From CAMAUF01 sp046152925 (GTDB lineage: Bacteria; Chloroflexota; Dehalococcoidia; Tepidiformales; Tepidiformaceae), in NCBI GenBank assembly GCA_046152925.1, contig JBJXFX010000043.1, forward strand, positions 1-37,910: a stretch of DNA of 37,910 bases. The letters run 5' to 3'. The notes beneath the pieces are model-generated. The model did not search any database and was not told the DNA's origin. It saw only the letters and a list, made by a program, of their open reading frames with translations. The position numbers and the translations under genes were made by a program. Of this stretch, positions 7,568 to 15,879 are shown one piece after another (position 1 is the stretch's first letter; the number at the start of each line of letters is the position of its first letter).

Positions 7568-8037
7568 TCACGGCAATTGACAGCAACCTGCTCCTCGACG
7601 TCGTCAATCCAGAAGAGAGCCTGATCGCGGACGCCGCGATTCAGGCCATCGGAAGGGCGCGAGAACTGGGTCAGCTTGTGATTTGTGAGGCCGTCTACGC
7701 CGAAGTATTCGCCTCCTTCCGGGAGACGCAAGGCGGATTGGCGGACTTCCTGGACCAGAGCGCTATCGCGTTGACCGCCACGTCTGTCGAGGCCCTTCGC
7801 GAGGCTGGCGTCCGCTGGCGGAGATACGTCGTCCGCCGCCCCGCCGTCCTTCAATGCCCTGCCTGCGGGAGCGTCACCACCGTCGCGTGCTCCACGTGTG
7901 GCCGGACGATCGCGCCGCGACAGCACATCGTCGCCGACTTCCTGATCGGCGCCCATGCCCTCATCCACGCCGATCGCCTCCTGACTCGCGACCGCGGGTT
8001 CTACCGCACGTACTTCCCGGACCTCACGCTCGCCTGA
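7564..8037 (+). CDS. PIN-domain toxin (VapC-like) with zinc-ribbon insertion
   Basis: 157-residue PIN-fold ribonuclease, the toxin of a VapBC-like module. Candidate Mg-binding acids are Asp6 (AIDSNLLLD), Glu42/Glu47 (CEAVYAEV), Asp125 (IVADFLIGAHA) and Asp143 (LLTRDRGFY). Between the second and third acidic motifs there is a four-cysteine insertion, CxxC at 98-101 and CxxC at 109-112, spaced like a small zinc ribbon. Ordinary VapC toxins of about 130 residues lack this. I have an impression that similar PIN proteins with a ribbon exist elsewhere, but cannot check it. Translationally coupled to the AbrB-type antitoxin. Confidence 0.82.
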   Translation: MITAIDSNLLLDVVNPEESLIADAAIQAIGRARELGQLVICEAVYAEVFASFRETQGGLADFLDQSAIALTATSVEALREAGVRWRRYVVRRPAVLQCPACGSVTTVACSTCGRTIAPRQHIVADFLIGAHALIHADRLLTRDRGFYRTYFPDLTLA

Positions 8038-8075
8038 TCCCTTCACCGCCGATCGCGCCGCCGCCGCCGCGTTCG

Positions 8076-8081
8076 TAGAAT
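8076..8081 (+). promoter_or_regulatory. -10 element (TAGAAT), leaderless arrangement
   Basis: TAGAAT ends 6 nt before the ATG at 8088, with no Shine-Dalgarno sequence and no clear -35 box. Confidence 0.45.
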
Positions 8082-8087
8082 CCCGCC

Positions 8088-9086
8088 ATGCAAAAGCGTT
8101 GGGCGCTCTCTGTCCCCCTCGATTCTCACACCCTCCCGGAGCTCGCGGGCATCGCCCAAGAGGCCGAGTCCCTCGGCTACACGGACGCCTGGTCAGGCGA
8201 GACCGACGCCATCGACGCGTTCACGCCGCTCGTCCTCGTGGCGCTCAATACGAAGATGCGGGTCGGGACGGCGATCGCCGACGCATACTCGCGCGGCCCG
8301 CAGCGGCTCGCTTCCACGGCGGCCAGCATGTCGGAGGTTGCGGCCGGCCGATTCGTCCTCGGGATTGGGGCGAGCTCAGTGGTGATCGTCCAAAGCTGGA
8401 ACAGCGTGACCTTCGAGAAGCCCGTCACCCGTGTCCGCGAAATGGCCACGGTCCTGCGCCAGGCGCTCGCCGGCGAACGTGTTGTCTTCGATGGCGAGAC
8501 TATTCGCGTGAACGGAATCCGGCTTTCACGGCCGCCAATCCAGCCCGTGCCGATCCACATTGCGGCGCTCCGGCCGAATATGCTCCGGGTCGCGGGGACC
8601 TTTGGCGACGGCGCAATCCTCAACTTCCTGAGCGCCGAGGACACCAAGAAATCCGTGGCTGTCGTCCGGGAGGCAGCGGCCGCGGCCGGGAAAGACCCCG
8701 GCAGCATCGAGATCTCCGCCCGCATCTTCGTCAGTCTCGACGAACGCGGCGAGGACGACGACATAGTCCTCCGCCGTTGGACGACCTCGTACCTCAACGT
8801 GCCGACCTACAAGAAGTTCCAGCAGTGGCTCGGACGTGAGTCCCTGACGCCGATGTGGCGTGCCTGGGACGCGGGCGACCGTAAGGGCGCGCTCTCCGCC
8901 ATCGGCCAGGACGTGCTGGACGAGCTCTACATCCGCGGCACACCCGAGGAGCGCCGCGCCCACTTGCGGCGCTACTTCGACTGCGGCATCGACACGGCCT
9001 TCTTCCACTTCATGACCAACGAGACCGACATCGAGAAACGCCGCGCAAAGATCCGCCAAGGCATCCACGACATGGCGCCGCGCTGA
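8088..9086 (+). CDS. LLM-class F420-dependent oxidoreductase
   Basis: 332-residue luciferase-like (TIM-barrel) oxidoreductase. The N-terminal half has the family's LAGIAQEAESLGYTDAW strand-helix and RVGTAIADAYSRGPQRLASTAASM. The GRFVLGIGASS phosphate-binding region and IQPVPIHIAALRPNMLRVAGTFGDGAI are typical of F420-binding members such as MER-like and F420-glucose-6-phosphate-dehydrogenase-like enzymes. The cofactor could be FMN instead, but fbiC in the same window supports F420. It stands alone between two toxin-antitoxin modules, with its own probable leaderless promoter. The substrate is unknown. Confidence 0.88.
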   Translation: MQKRWALSVPLDSHTLPELAGIAQEAESLGYTDAWSGETDAIDAFTPLVLVALNTKMRVGTAIADAYSRGPQRLASTAASMSEVAAGRFVLGIGASSVVIVQSWNSVTFEKPVTRVREMATVLRQALAGERVVFDGETIRVNGIRLSRPPIQPVPIHIAALRPNMLRVAGTFGDGAILNFLSAEDTKKSVAVVREAAAAAGKDPGSIEISARIFVSLDERGEDDDIVLRRWTTSYLNVPTYKKFQQWLGRESLTPMWRAWDAGDRKGALSAIGQDVLDELYIRGTPEERRAHLRRYFDCGIDTAFFHFMTNETDIEKRRAKIRQGIHDMAPR

Positions 9087-9129
9087 GGTGACGGGCCTTG
9101 CGGTACACTGACCGTGGAGGGCGTTGGCG

Positions 9130-9414
9130 ATGACGCGGACCATAGCTGTGGACGAACTGCGTATCCGCTGTGACGAGTTGCTCCGTGACCTCGAGCAGTC
9201 GGGTGAGGAGTTCTGGATCGAGCGGGACGGCCAGGTCGTGGCGCGCCTCGTCTCGACAGTGGAGTCAGCCGGTCGAGCCCTGGCTGATGACGAATTTGAT
9301 GCCCTGCTCGCAGGAACACGTTGGCGAAACCGTCACGTACCCCCGGAGATCATCGAAGCTGAAGTGGCTGAGGCGCTAGCTGCGGTCCGAAGTGGTGCTT
9401 GGCCACCGGCGTGA
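9130..9414 (+). CDS. Phd/YefM-like antitoxin
   Basis: 94-residue antitoxin candidate. The N-terminal RTIAVDELRIRCDELLRDLEQSGEEFWIERDGQVVARLV has the layout of Phd/YefM-type antitoxins, with the DNA-binding part first. The acidic C-terminal helix region would contact the toxin. ATG at 9130 is preferred: GGAGG at 9116-9120 lies 9 nt upstream, while the alternative TTG at 9124 is only 3 nt away. A TACACT at 9105-9110 is a candidate -10. Its stop overlaps the GTG of a PIN-domain gene by four bases. That partner is frameshifted, so this may now be an orphan antitoxin. Confidence 0.72.
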   Translation: MTRTIAVDELRIRCDELLRDLEQSGEEFWIERDGQVVARLVSTVESAGRALADDEFDALLAGTRWRNRHVPPEIIEAEVAEALAAVRSGAWPPA

Positions 9415-9835
9415 GGGTGGTGATCGACAGTAACGTCCAGGTGAGTGCCTTTCTCAGCACACGGGGATCCCCTTCCCGTATGTGGACGCCTGGCGTGGCG
9501 GCCGCTTCAAACTGGTGACCTCCGAGCCTTTGCTCATCGAATTGAGGCACACGCTGACCTATCCGAGGATTGCCAGTCGGCTACGACTCGACGAACCGGC
9601 GCTTCTTCTCACGAATCTGCGTCTCAGGGCCCAGGTGGTTCAGCCAAGCCGCACCGTCGACATCTGCCGTGACCCCGCCGATAACCGCGTCCTAGAGGCT
9701 GCGGTTGCGGGTGCGGTCGACTATGTCGTTACGGGAGATAAGGACCTTCTCGTGCTCGGCGCCTTCGAAGGCATCCCGATCGTCGACCCAGCCACCTTCC
9801 TTGCCGTCCTGGACGCTCAGTCCCCCGACCGGTAA
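9411..9835 (+). pseudogene. PIN-domain toxin gene, interrupted by a -1 frameshift
   Basis: The GTG at 9411 starts VRVVIDSNVQVSAFLSTRG, a clear PIN N terminus with the first catalytic Asp, but that frame hits a stop at 9519. The rest of the domain continues in another frame from about 9479: DAWRGGRFKLVTSEPLLIEL, then CRDPADNRVLEAAV and YVVTGDKDLLVLG, which carry the remaining acidic motifs, to the TAA at 9833-9835. Restoring one base near 9480-9484 would rejoin the frames as ...SPSRxVDAWRGG.... No slippery heptamer is present, so this looks like a one-base deletion or a sequencing error rather than programmed frameshifting. The rejoined product of about 141 residues fits the PIN-family toxins (COG1569-like). 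Confidence 0.75.
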
Positions 9836-11286
9836 CGGAGCATCCGGCCGGCGCCGACCCCTGTGTGGTGGCCACTCTCCAGAGCAACCTCGCCGTTGAC
9901 GACCACCATCCGGATACCCTCGGGCTCGCGTTGGGGGTCATCGTAGGTGGCGGTGTCTCGGACGATCCGGGGGTCGAACAACACAAGGTCGGCCCAGTAG
10001 CCCTCGCGCACGAGGCCCCGCCCGGCGAGGCCGAACCGCTCGCAGCTCATCTGCGTCATGCGATGGATAGCGTCCTCCAGCGTCAGGACCCCGCGTTCTC
10101 GCACGTACTCGCTCAGGATGCGCGGCATCGTGCCGTAAAGCCGCGGGTGCGGCGAGCCCTTCAACACGGGGATGCCGTCGCTCCCGACCATCATCCGCGG
10201 GTGCCGCAGATTGGTCGCGATGTCGGCCTCGTCGATGATGAACTGGATGCAGACGGTCTCCTTGCCGCGCGGGCCCGTCACCGCCTGCCGGACGCCTTCG
10301 TCGAGCCCCCAGCCGTGCTCCTCGCAGATCTCGGTCAGCATCCGCCCCTGAAAATCCGGACGGTCCGGGCAGTACGCGATCCGGATGTTCGCAGCCAACT
10401 CGATGTCAATCTTGTTCAGGTTGAAGTACTGGTTCATCGGACCGCTGCCCGCCGTGTACGGATACACATCGAGGGTCACGTCCATCCCGGAAGCGTTCGC
10501 CGCGTCGACCTTGGCGAGCGACTCGCCTACTCGGCCCCAGTTCCGGCGGCCGGCGGACTTGTGATGCGAGATGTGCAGCCCGCACCGCGCCTCGCGCGCG
10601 ATATGCAGCGCCTCGTCCACCGCTTCAAGAAGCTTGTCGCCTTCGTTCCGCATGTGCGTCGCATAGAGCCCGCCTCGCGAGCCGGACTCCGCGGCGAGCG
10701 CCACGACTTCAGCTGTGTCCGAGTACCGGCCCGGTTCATAGATGAGTCCCGTCGAAAACCCGGCGGCGCCCTGCTCCATCGCACCTGCGACCAAGGCCCG
10801 CATGAGGGCTACCTCGTCCGCGGAGGCGGTGCGCGCCTCCATGCCCATCACCATGTAGCGCACCTTGTTGTGGCCGACGAGCATGGCGTTGTTTATCGCC
10901 GGGTTCGCGGCCTCACACGCGGCGAAGTAGCCCGCAAGGTCCAGCCAGTCGGCGCCCGCGGCGAGATCCCCAGGCCGAGGCGGCTGTGACGGGTCGTGGG
11001 GCGCGGCGCTCGAACCGCAGTTGCCCGAAATCTCGCTCGTGACGCCTTGGGCCAGTTTAAACGCCATGTGCGGAAACCGGATGAACGCCGTGTCGTCATG
11101 AGAATGGACATCAACGAAGCCCGGACACAGCACGAGCCCGCGCCCATCGACCTCACGCGCGCCCGTCGCGGCCTCGCCGACCGAGGCGATGCGGCCCTCC
11201 GAAACGGCGACATCGGCGAGGAAGCCGGACGAGCCGGAGCCATCGATCACGGTGACGTTGCGGAAGGTGAGCGAGGGCGTAGCCAT
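9817..11286 (-). CDS. N-acyl-D-amino-acid deacylase-family amidohydrolase
   Basis: 489-residue metal-dependent amidohydrolase of the D-aminoacylase/dihydroorotase-like group. Metal-ligand motifs are visible in order: PGFVDVHSHDD near the N terminus, the Cys of SGNCGSS that bridges metals in D-aminoacylases, YATHMRNE, LHISHHKSAG, and the catalytic MVGSDGIPVL, followed by HPRLYGTMPRIL. The C terminus returns to the small beta-sandwich (GYWADLVLFDP). It likely hydrolyses N-acyl-D-amino acids or a related amide; the substrate is not certain. The 3-prime end overlaps the PIN pseudogene by 19 bp in convergent orientation. A minus-strand TAGACT (11295-11300) ends 8 nt before the ATG, with no Shine-Dalgarno sequence. 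Confidence 0.88.
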   Translation of the reverse strand: MATPSLTFRNVTVIDGSGSSGFLADVAVSEGRIASVGEAATGAREVDGRGLVLCPGFVDVHSHDDTAFIRFPHMAFKLAQGVTSEISGNCGSSAAPHDPSQPPRPGDLAAGADWLDLAGYFAACEAANPAINNAMLVGHNKVRYMVMGMEARTASADEVALMRALVAGAMEQGAAGFSTGLIYEPGRYSDTAEVVALAAESGSRGGLYATHMRNEGDKLLEAVDEALHIAREARCGLHISHHKSAGRRNWGRVGESLAKVDAANASGMDVTLDVYPYTAGSGPMNQYFNLNKIDIELAANIRIAYCPDRPDFQGRMLTEICEEHGWGLDEGVRQAVTGPRGKETVCIQFIIDEADIATNLRHPRMMVGSDGIPVLKGSPHPRLYGTMPRILSEYVRERGVLTLEDAIHRMTQMSCERFGLAGRGLVREGYWADLVLFDPRIVRDTATYDDPQREPEGIRMVVVNGEVALESGHHTGVGAGRMLRYRSGD

Positions 11287-11361
11287 GGAGCGGCAGTCTA
11301 CGCGACGCGCTTACGCCCCGCTCCGGTCGTCGCCGCCTCGGGACCACGACGAACCGTCCGC

Positions 11362-11367
11362 TACACT
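11362..11367 (+). promoter_or_regulatory. -10 element (TACACT), leaderless arrangement
   Basis: TACACT ends 7 nt before the ATG at 11375. The frame is open much further upstream, so this element helps to fix the start. No Shine-Dalgarno sequence is present. Confidence 0.5.
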
Positions 11368-11374
11368 CGTCCTC

Positions 11375-13441
11375 ATGCCCAACCGACTCGCACTCGAAAC
11401 CTCGCCGTACCTCCTCCAGCACGCCGACAATCCTGTGGACTGGTACCCCTGGGGCCACGAGGCGTTCGCGAAGGCCCGCGCGGAAGATAAACCGATCCTC
11501 CTCAGCGTCGGCTACAGCTCCTGCCATTGGTGCCACGTGATGGCCCACGAGTCATTCGAGGACGCCTCCATCGCTGGCCTCATGAACCAGTGGTACGTCA
11601 ACGTCAAAGTCGACCGCGAAGAGCGACCTGACGTCGACGGCGTGTATATGACCGCCGTCCAGGCGATGACCGGTCGCGGCGGCTGGCCGATGACGGTGTT
11701 TCTGACCCCGGACCTGCGCCCGTTCTACACGGGCACGTATTTCCCCCCGGTTGGCCGCCACGGCATGCCAGGCTTCCCGCAGGTCCTGGAGGCGCTCCAC
11801 ACCGCATGGGTGGACGAGCGCGCCAAAGTCCTCGCCCAGGCCGAAGGGATTACCGACCATCTCGTCGCCGCGGCAAAGCGCCAACCACCCTCCGTCGGCG
11901 GCATCACGCTTGACGCAGCGCGCCAAGCGATCGACGTGTTCCGCAACCTGTTCGACCGGAATTGGGGCGGGTTCGGCCAGGCGCCCAAGTTCCCCAGCCC
12001 AAGCAATCTGGAGTTCCTGCTCGCCTACGAGGCGTACTTCGGGCCGGCGGACGCGGCCGCGCCCAGCGCCGGCGAGATGGCCCTCACCACCCTTACCAGG
12101 ATGGCGCAGGGAGGGATCCACGACCACCTCGGAGGAGGGTTCGCGAGGTACAGCGTCGACCAGTATTGGCTCGTCCCGCACTTCGAAAAGATGCTCTACG
12201 ACAACGCACAGCTCGCGCGAGCCTACCTCCATGCCTACCAACTGACCGGGGAGCCGTTCTACCGCCATGTGGTCGACGACATCTTGGGCTACCTCCTCCG
12301 CGAGATGCGCGGGCCCGAAGGCGGCTTCTTCAGCGCCCAGGACGCCGACACGGAGGGCATCGAGGGCAAGTTCTTCGTCTGGACCCGCGGCGAGGTCGAG
12401 GCAGTGTTAGGCAAAGAAGACGCCGCCGTCTTCTGCGAATGGTTCGGCGTGACTGGCGACGGCAATTTCCAAGACCCGCACCATCCCGAATTCGGCCGGC
12501 GCTCCGTGCTCGCCGCCTGGCGCGACCCATCGTTGGTCGCCCGCCAATTTGGGCTCGACGAGCCCGGGCTGGAGGCGAAACTCAGCGAGGGTCGCGCCAA
12601 GCTTTTCGCCGAGCGGGCGAGGCGCGTCCCGCCGGGCCTGGACGACAAGGTGTTGACCTCCTGGAATGGCCTCGCGCTCGCAGCGTTCGCGGAGGCTGGC
12701 CGCGTGCTCGGCAACGCCGGCTACCTGGCAACGGCCCTTCGCTGCGCGGCTTTCTTTCGCAGCCAGATGTGGCGCGGCGGCCACCTCCTTCACACCTACA
12801 AGGACGGCGTCGCCAAGGTCGACGGCATGATCGAAGACTACGCTTACCTCGGCCTTGGCCTCGTCGAGCTCTACAAGGCGACGGGCGAAATCGTCCACCT
12901 GCAGTGGGCCGCCGAGCTGCTCGAGGTCGTGATCAAGGAGTTCCGCGACCCCGAAAAGGGCGGCTTCTTCGAGACGCCCCACGGCGCCGAGTCGCTCCTC
13001 TTCCGCCAGAAGTCCGCCTACGACGAGGCGACCCCGAGCGGCAACGGCGCGGTCGCGCAGCTCGCCTTCGCGCTCGGCCGCTATCGCGGCCGGGGCGACT
13101 GGGAGGCCTTTGCCGAAGAGGCGATTGGAGTCGCCGGCGAACAGCTCCTTCAGGCCCCGAACGGCTTTGGGAGCATGTGGCTCGCGGCCCTTGGCGGCCT
13201 TGCGCCCCGGGAGGAAGTGGTCGTCGTCGGCGACGAGCGCGGAGAGTTGATGCAGCGGCTTGCCGGGTTCTTCCGTCCCTGGGCGGTCATCGCACCAGGA
13301 CCAGAAGGCACACCGCTCCCGCTCTTCGAGGGCCGCAGCCCCGGGGCCTACGTCTGCCGCGACATGGTCTGCGACTTGCCGGCGCACACCTCGCAACAGC
13401 TCGCAGACCAGTTGGCAGCGCTCGCCCAGGCCACGCACTGA
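11375..13441 (+). CDS. yyaL: YyaL/SSP411-family thioredoxin-domain protein
   Basis: 688-residue protein of the COG1331 family (DUF255; human relative SPATA20). The N-terminal thioredoxin-like domain begins RLALETSPYLLQHADNPVDW and carries the CxxC pair Cys50-Cys53 in SSCHWCHVMAHESF, then VNVKVDREERPDVD. The remainder is an (alpha/alpha)6 barrel similar to N-acylglucosamine 2-epimerase and glycosidase-type barrels (GGFGQAPKFPSPSNLEFLL, GGIHDHLGGGFARYSVD, LTSWNGLALAAFAEAGR). Its biochemical role is poorly known in general. ATG at 11375 is chosen because the family starts there and a leaderless -10 sits 7 nt upstream; an in-frame upstream extension overlaps the divergent amidohydrolase start. 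Confidence 0.93.
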   Translation: MPNRLALETSPYLLQHADNPVDWYPWGHEAFAKARAEDKPILLSVGYSSCHWCHVMAHESFEDASIAGLMNQWYVNVKVDREERPDVDGVYMTAVQAMTGRGGWPMTVFLTPDLRPFYTGTYFPPVGRHGMPGFPQVLEALHTAWVDERAKVLAQAEGITDHLVAAAKRQPPSVGGITLDAARQAIDVFRNLFDRNWGGFGQAPKFPSPSNLEFLLAYEAYFGPADAAAPSAGEMALTTLTRMAQGGIHDHLGGGFARYSVDQYWLVPHFEKMLYDNAQLARAYLHAYQLTGEPFYRHVVDDILGYLLREMRGPEGGFFSAQDADTEGIEGKFFVWTRGEVEAVLGKEDAAVFCEWFGVTGDGNFQDPHHPEFGRRSVLAAWRDPSLVARQFGLDEPGLEAKLSEGRAKLFAERARRVPPGLDDKVLTSWNGLALAAFAEAGRVLGNAGYLATALRCAAFFRSQMWRGGHLLHTYKDGVAKVDGMIEDYAYLGLGLVELYKATGEIVHLQWAAELLEVVIKEFRDPEKGGFFETPHGAESLLFRQKSAYDEATPSGNGAVAQLAFALGRYRGRGDWEAFAEEAIGVAGEQLLQAPNGFGSMWLAALGGLAPREEVVVVGDERGELMQRLAGFFRPWAVIAPGPEGTPLPLFEGRSPGAYVCRDMVCDLPAHTSQQLADQLAALAQATH

Positions 13442-13472
13442 CCATGTCGCGGGCGGAAGACCACCACCTTGA

Positions 13473-13502
13473 TTGACCGACCGGTAAACGCTCCAGTACG
13501 AT
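13473..13502 (+). promoter_or_regulatory. livK promoter with TTGACCGACCGGTAA operator-like site
   Basis: The 15-mer TTGACCGACCGGTAA at 13473-13487 is a near-palindrome of a kind bound by TetR-type repressors. Its first six bases can act as a -35 (TTGACC), with TACGAT at 13497-13502 as -10 after 18 nt. A 13/15 match lies, inverted, upstream of the peptide-binding-protein gene at 19905-19919. Both sites precede solute-binding-protein operons. No TetR gene is in the window. Confidence 0.55.
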
Positions 13503-13560
13503 GCCAATTCGTGGCTGCGGGGAAGCCACAGTCGGTTTACGACCTGTTTTGGAGGGTTCT

Positions 13561-14820
13561 ATGCGGATTATGCGAAGGGGAGCTTGGGTGGCCATGCTCT
13601 CAGCCGTCGCGTTGGCGAGCGTCGTTGGCGCCGCCTGCGGCGGAGACGACGATGACGACGATGACGCCACACCGACCGGTGGCGCCGTGGCCGGTGGGTT
13701 CACCGACGCCGGCTATAAGCTCGCCGGCTTCAAGAAGGTCACCATCGACAAGGGTGGCACGATCAAGATCGGCATTTCGAGTGCGCTGTCGGGCGATGTG
13801 AAGGGGCTCGGCGAGCCCATCGCGGCTTCGGCCGAAGCCGCCCTGAAGGATGCGACCGTCAAGGGCTTCAAGATCGAAGTCGTGAAGGAAGACGACCTCT
13901 GCAGCGCTGAGGGCGGCCCGGCCGCCGCCGACCGCCTCGTGAAGGCCGGCGTCGTCGCGGCCGTCGGCCCGATCTGCTCGGGCGGCACGCGCGCCTCGCT
14001 CGCCATCTACGACAAGGCGGGCATCACCCACATCTCCCCGTCGGCCACCTCCGGCGACCTGACGAGCCCGGCCCGGCCGGAAGGCCCGTACGTCACCTTC
14101 TTCCGCGTCCCCGTCCTCAACGGCGACGAGGCGAAGGCGCAGGCCGACTACGCCCTGAAGGAACTGAAGGCAAAGACGGCCTTCATCATCTTTGACACCG
14201 ATGACTACGGTAAGGACCTCAGCACCCAGTTCAAGACCGAGTTCGAGAAGGCGGGCGGCAAGATCGTCGGCGCCCCGACCGGCTACGAAAAGAAGCAGGG
14301 CGACTTCAAGTCCGTCATCACGAACATTAAGGCCGCCAAGCCCGACGTCGTCTACCACGCCGGCTTCTACGCGGAGGCGACCACCTTCCTCCAGCAGCTC
14401 CGCGGCGAGTCCGACCTCAAGGCCGTGCCGTTCCTCTCCGGCGACGGCGTGAAGAACGACGAGCTCCTGAAGGGCGCCAAGGACGCGATCGAAGGCGCCA
14501 TCCTCGCCCTCCCGGGCGACCGCGGCGCCGGCTTCGAGGCCTACAAGGCCAAGTTCAAGGACGCCGAGTCCGCGACCTTCGGCGGCGAAGCCTACGACGC
14601 CGCGACCATCATCCTGAAGGCGCTGGAATCCGTGGCGAAGCAGAGCGGCGACAAGCTCGAGATCGACCTCAAGGAGCTCAATACCGCCATCAAGAACACC
14701 AATCTCACCGGCGGGGCCACCGGCAACATCAAATTCGGCCCCAATGGCAACCGCGGCGGCGCCGTCGTGAAGTTCTTCCAAGTGAAGAACGGCGCCTTTG
14801 TCGAGATCGCCAAGAAATAG
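13561..14820 (+). CDS. livK: Branched-chain amino acid/amide ABC transporter, substrate-binding lipoprotein
   Basis: 419-residue periplasmic-binding-protein-like lipoprotein of the LivJ/LivK (type I fold) class. The signal peptide MRIMRRGAWVAMLSAVALAS ends in a lipobox VGAAC, followed by GG and seven Asp residues, then a short linker. The mature part begins TIKIGISSALSGDVKGLGEP, the standard opening of this family, and contains AAVGPICSGGTRAS, where the ligand-binding Ser/Thr cluster sits. GGAGGG at 13551-13556 supports the ATG at 13561. First gene of a complete liv operon. The ligand could be branched-chain amino acids, amides or other small organic acids; it cannot be told from sequence. 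Confidence 0.92.
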   Translation: MRIMRRGAWVAMLSAVALASVVGAACGGDDDDDDDATPTGGAVAGGFTDAGYKLAGFKKVTIDKGGTIKIGISSALSGDVKGLGEPIAASAEAALKDATVKGFKIEVVKEDDLCSAEGGPAAADRLVKAGVVAAVGPICSGGTRASLAIYDKAGITHISPSATSGDLTSPARPEGPYVTFFRVPVLNGDEAKAQADYALKELKAKTAFIIFDTDDYGKDLSTQFKTEFEKAGGKIVGAPTGYEKKQGDFKSVITNIKAAKPDVVYHAGFYAEATTFLQQLRGESDLKAVPFLSGDGVKNDELLKGAKDAIEGAILALPGDRGAGFEAYKAKFKDAESATFGGEAYDAATIILKALESVAKQSGDKLEIDLKELNTAIKNTNLTGGATGNIKFGPNGNRGGAVVKFFQVKNGAFVEIAKK

Positions 14821-14846
14821 TCCCCGCTAGGCAGGGACCAGCAGCG

Positions 14847-14872
14847 AAGGCGGCGCCACACGGCGCCGCCTT
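14847..14872 (+). terminator. Intra-operon hairpin between livK and livH
   Basis: AAGGCGGCGCC (14847-14857) pairs perfectly with 14862-14872 around the loop ACAC, followed by TCTCTT. It lies 26 nt after the livK stop. It probably acts as a partial terminator or 3-prime stabiliser so that more binding protein than permease is made. Confidence 0.65.
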
Positions 14873-14919
14873 TCTCTTGCGGGGAACGGCGTGGGCGCGT
14901 AAACAGTCGAGCGGATTGC

Positions 14920-15879
14920 ATGACCCCACTCTTCTTGACCAACGCTGAGTTCTGGGCCGACCAGACAATGAACGGCCTCACCACAGGCAGCGTCTACGCG
15001 CTCATCGCGCTCGGCTACACCATGGTCTACGGCGTCCTCCAACTCATTAACTTCGCCCATGGCGAGGTCTTCATGATCGGCGCGTTCGCCGGCTATGGCG
15101 TCCTCGTGGGGCTCGGGGGTGGCGACATCTCGGGCGCGATGGTGGCGCTCGCCATCGTCCTCGCCCTCATCGCCGCGGCAGCCGCTTCGGGCGCGACAGC
15201 GGTCGCGATCGAGCGCGTCGCCTATCGGCCCTTACGCAACGCCCCACGCCTCGCGCCCCTGATCAGCGCTATCGGAGTCAGCATCTTCCTCAGTCACCTC
15301 GTCGACGATGCCTTCCTCGATGGCGAAGGCCGCTTCTATCCCCAGATCTTTCCCAGTGGCGATGTCTCGTTCGGCTTCTTCTCCGCGAGCTACATTCAAC
15401 TTTTCCTCATCGGGTCGTCGCTCGCGATGATGGCTGGCCTGTACTGGGTCGTGCAGCGCACGAAGGTCGGCCGCGCGATCCGGGCTGTGGCTGAAAACCG
15501 CGACAACGCATCCCTCATGGGCATCGATGTCAACCGGACGATCGTGATGACCTTCCTGCTCGGCGCGATCATGGCGGGCTTCGCCGGCGTGCTCTACGGG
15601 CTCTTCATCACCTCGATCCGCGGGAGCATGGGGTTCATCCCCGGCGTGAAGGCGTTTACGGCGGCGGTCCTCGGCGGGATCGGCAACATCCAAGGCGCGG
15701 TGGTCGGCGGCTTCGCGCTCGGCCTCACCGAATCCGTCGGCCGCGAACTGCTTAATGAGATCCCCGGCGTCAACCTCCCCAACGAGTGGAAGGATGTCGT
15801 CGCCTTCGCGCTCCTCGTCCTGATCCTCATCTTCCGGCCGACGGGCATCTTCCGGCAGAAGGAGACGAAGCGTGCCTGA
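14920..15879 (+). CDS. livH: Branched-chain amino acid/amide ABC transporter, permease LivH
   Basis: 319-residue integral membrane permease of the LivH family. It opens with MNGLTTGSVYALIALGYTMVYGVLQLINFAHGEVFMIG, a hallmark of LivH, and has a LivH/LivM coupling-helix region (VGRAIRAVAENRDNASLMGIDV), then GGIGNIQGAVVGGFALGLTES. Many hydrophobic segments span the length. Its stop overlaps the GTG of livM by 8 bp. It would form the channel heterodimer with LivM in the cytoplasmic membrane. Confidence 0.93.
   Translation: MTPLFLTNAEFWADQTMNGLTTGSVYALIALGYTMVYGVLQLINFAHGEVFMIGAFAGYGVLVGLGGGDISGAMVALAIVLALIAAAAASGATAVAIERVAYRPLRNAPRLAPLISAIGVSIFLSHLVDDAFLDGEGRFYPQIFPSGDVSFGFFSASYIQLFLIGSSLAMMAGLYWVVQRTKVGRAIRAVAENRDNASLMGIDVNRTIVMTFLLGAIMAGFAGVLYGLFITSIRGSMGFIPGVKAFTAAVLGGIGNIQGAVVGGFALGLTESVGRELLNEIPGVNLPNEWKDVVAFALLVLILIFRPTGIFRQKETKRA

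Noticed and set aside
9475..9490. Programmed ribosomal frameshift in the second PIN gene
   Set aside because: No slippery heptamer or downstream pseudoknot is visible; a simple one-base deletion explains the two frames better.
9865..10989. 374-codon plus-strand frame opposite the D-aminoacylase-family gene
   Set aside because: Antisense shadow; the minus-strand gene has all amidohydrolase metal motifs.
13600..14781. 393-codon minus-strand frame opposite livK
   Set aside because: Repetitive Gly/Val/Glu-rich composition produced by the codon bias of livK; no homologous features.
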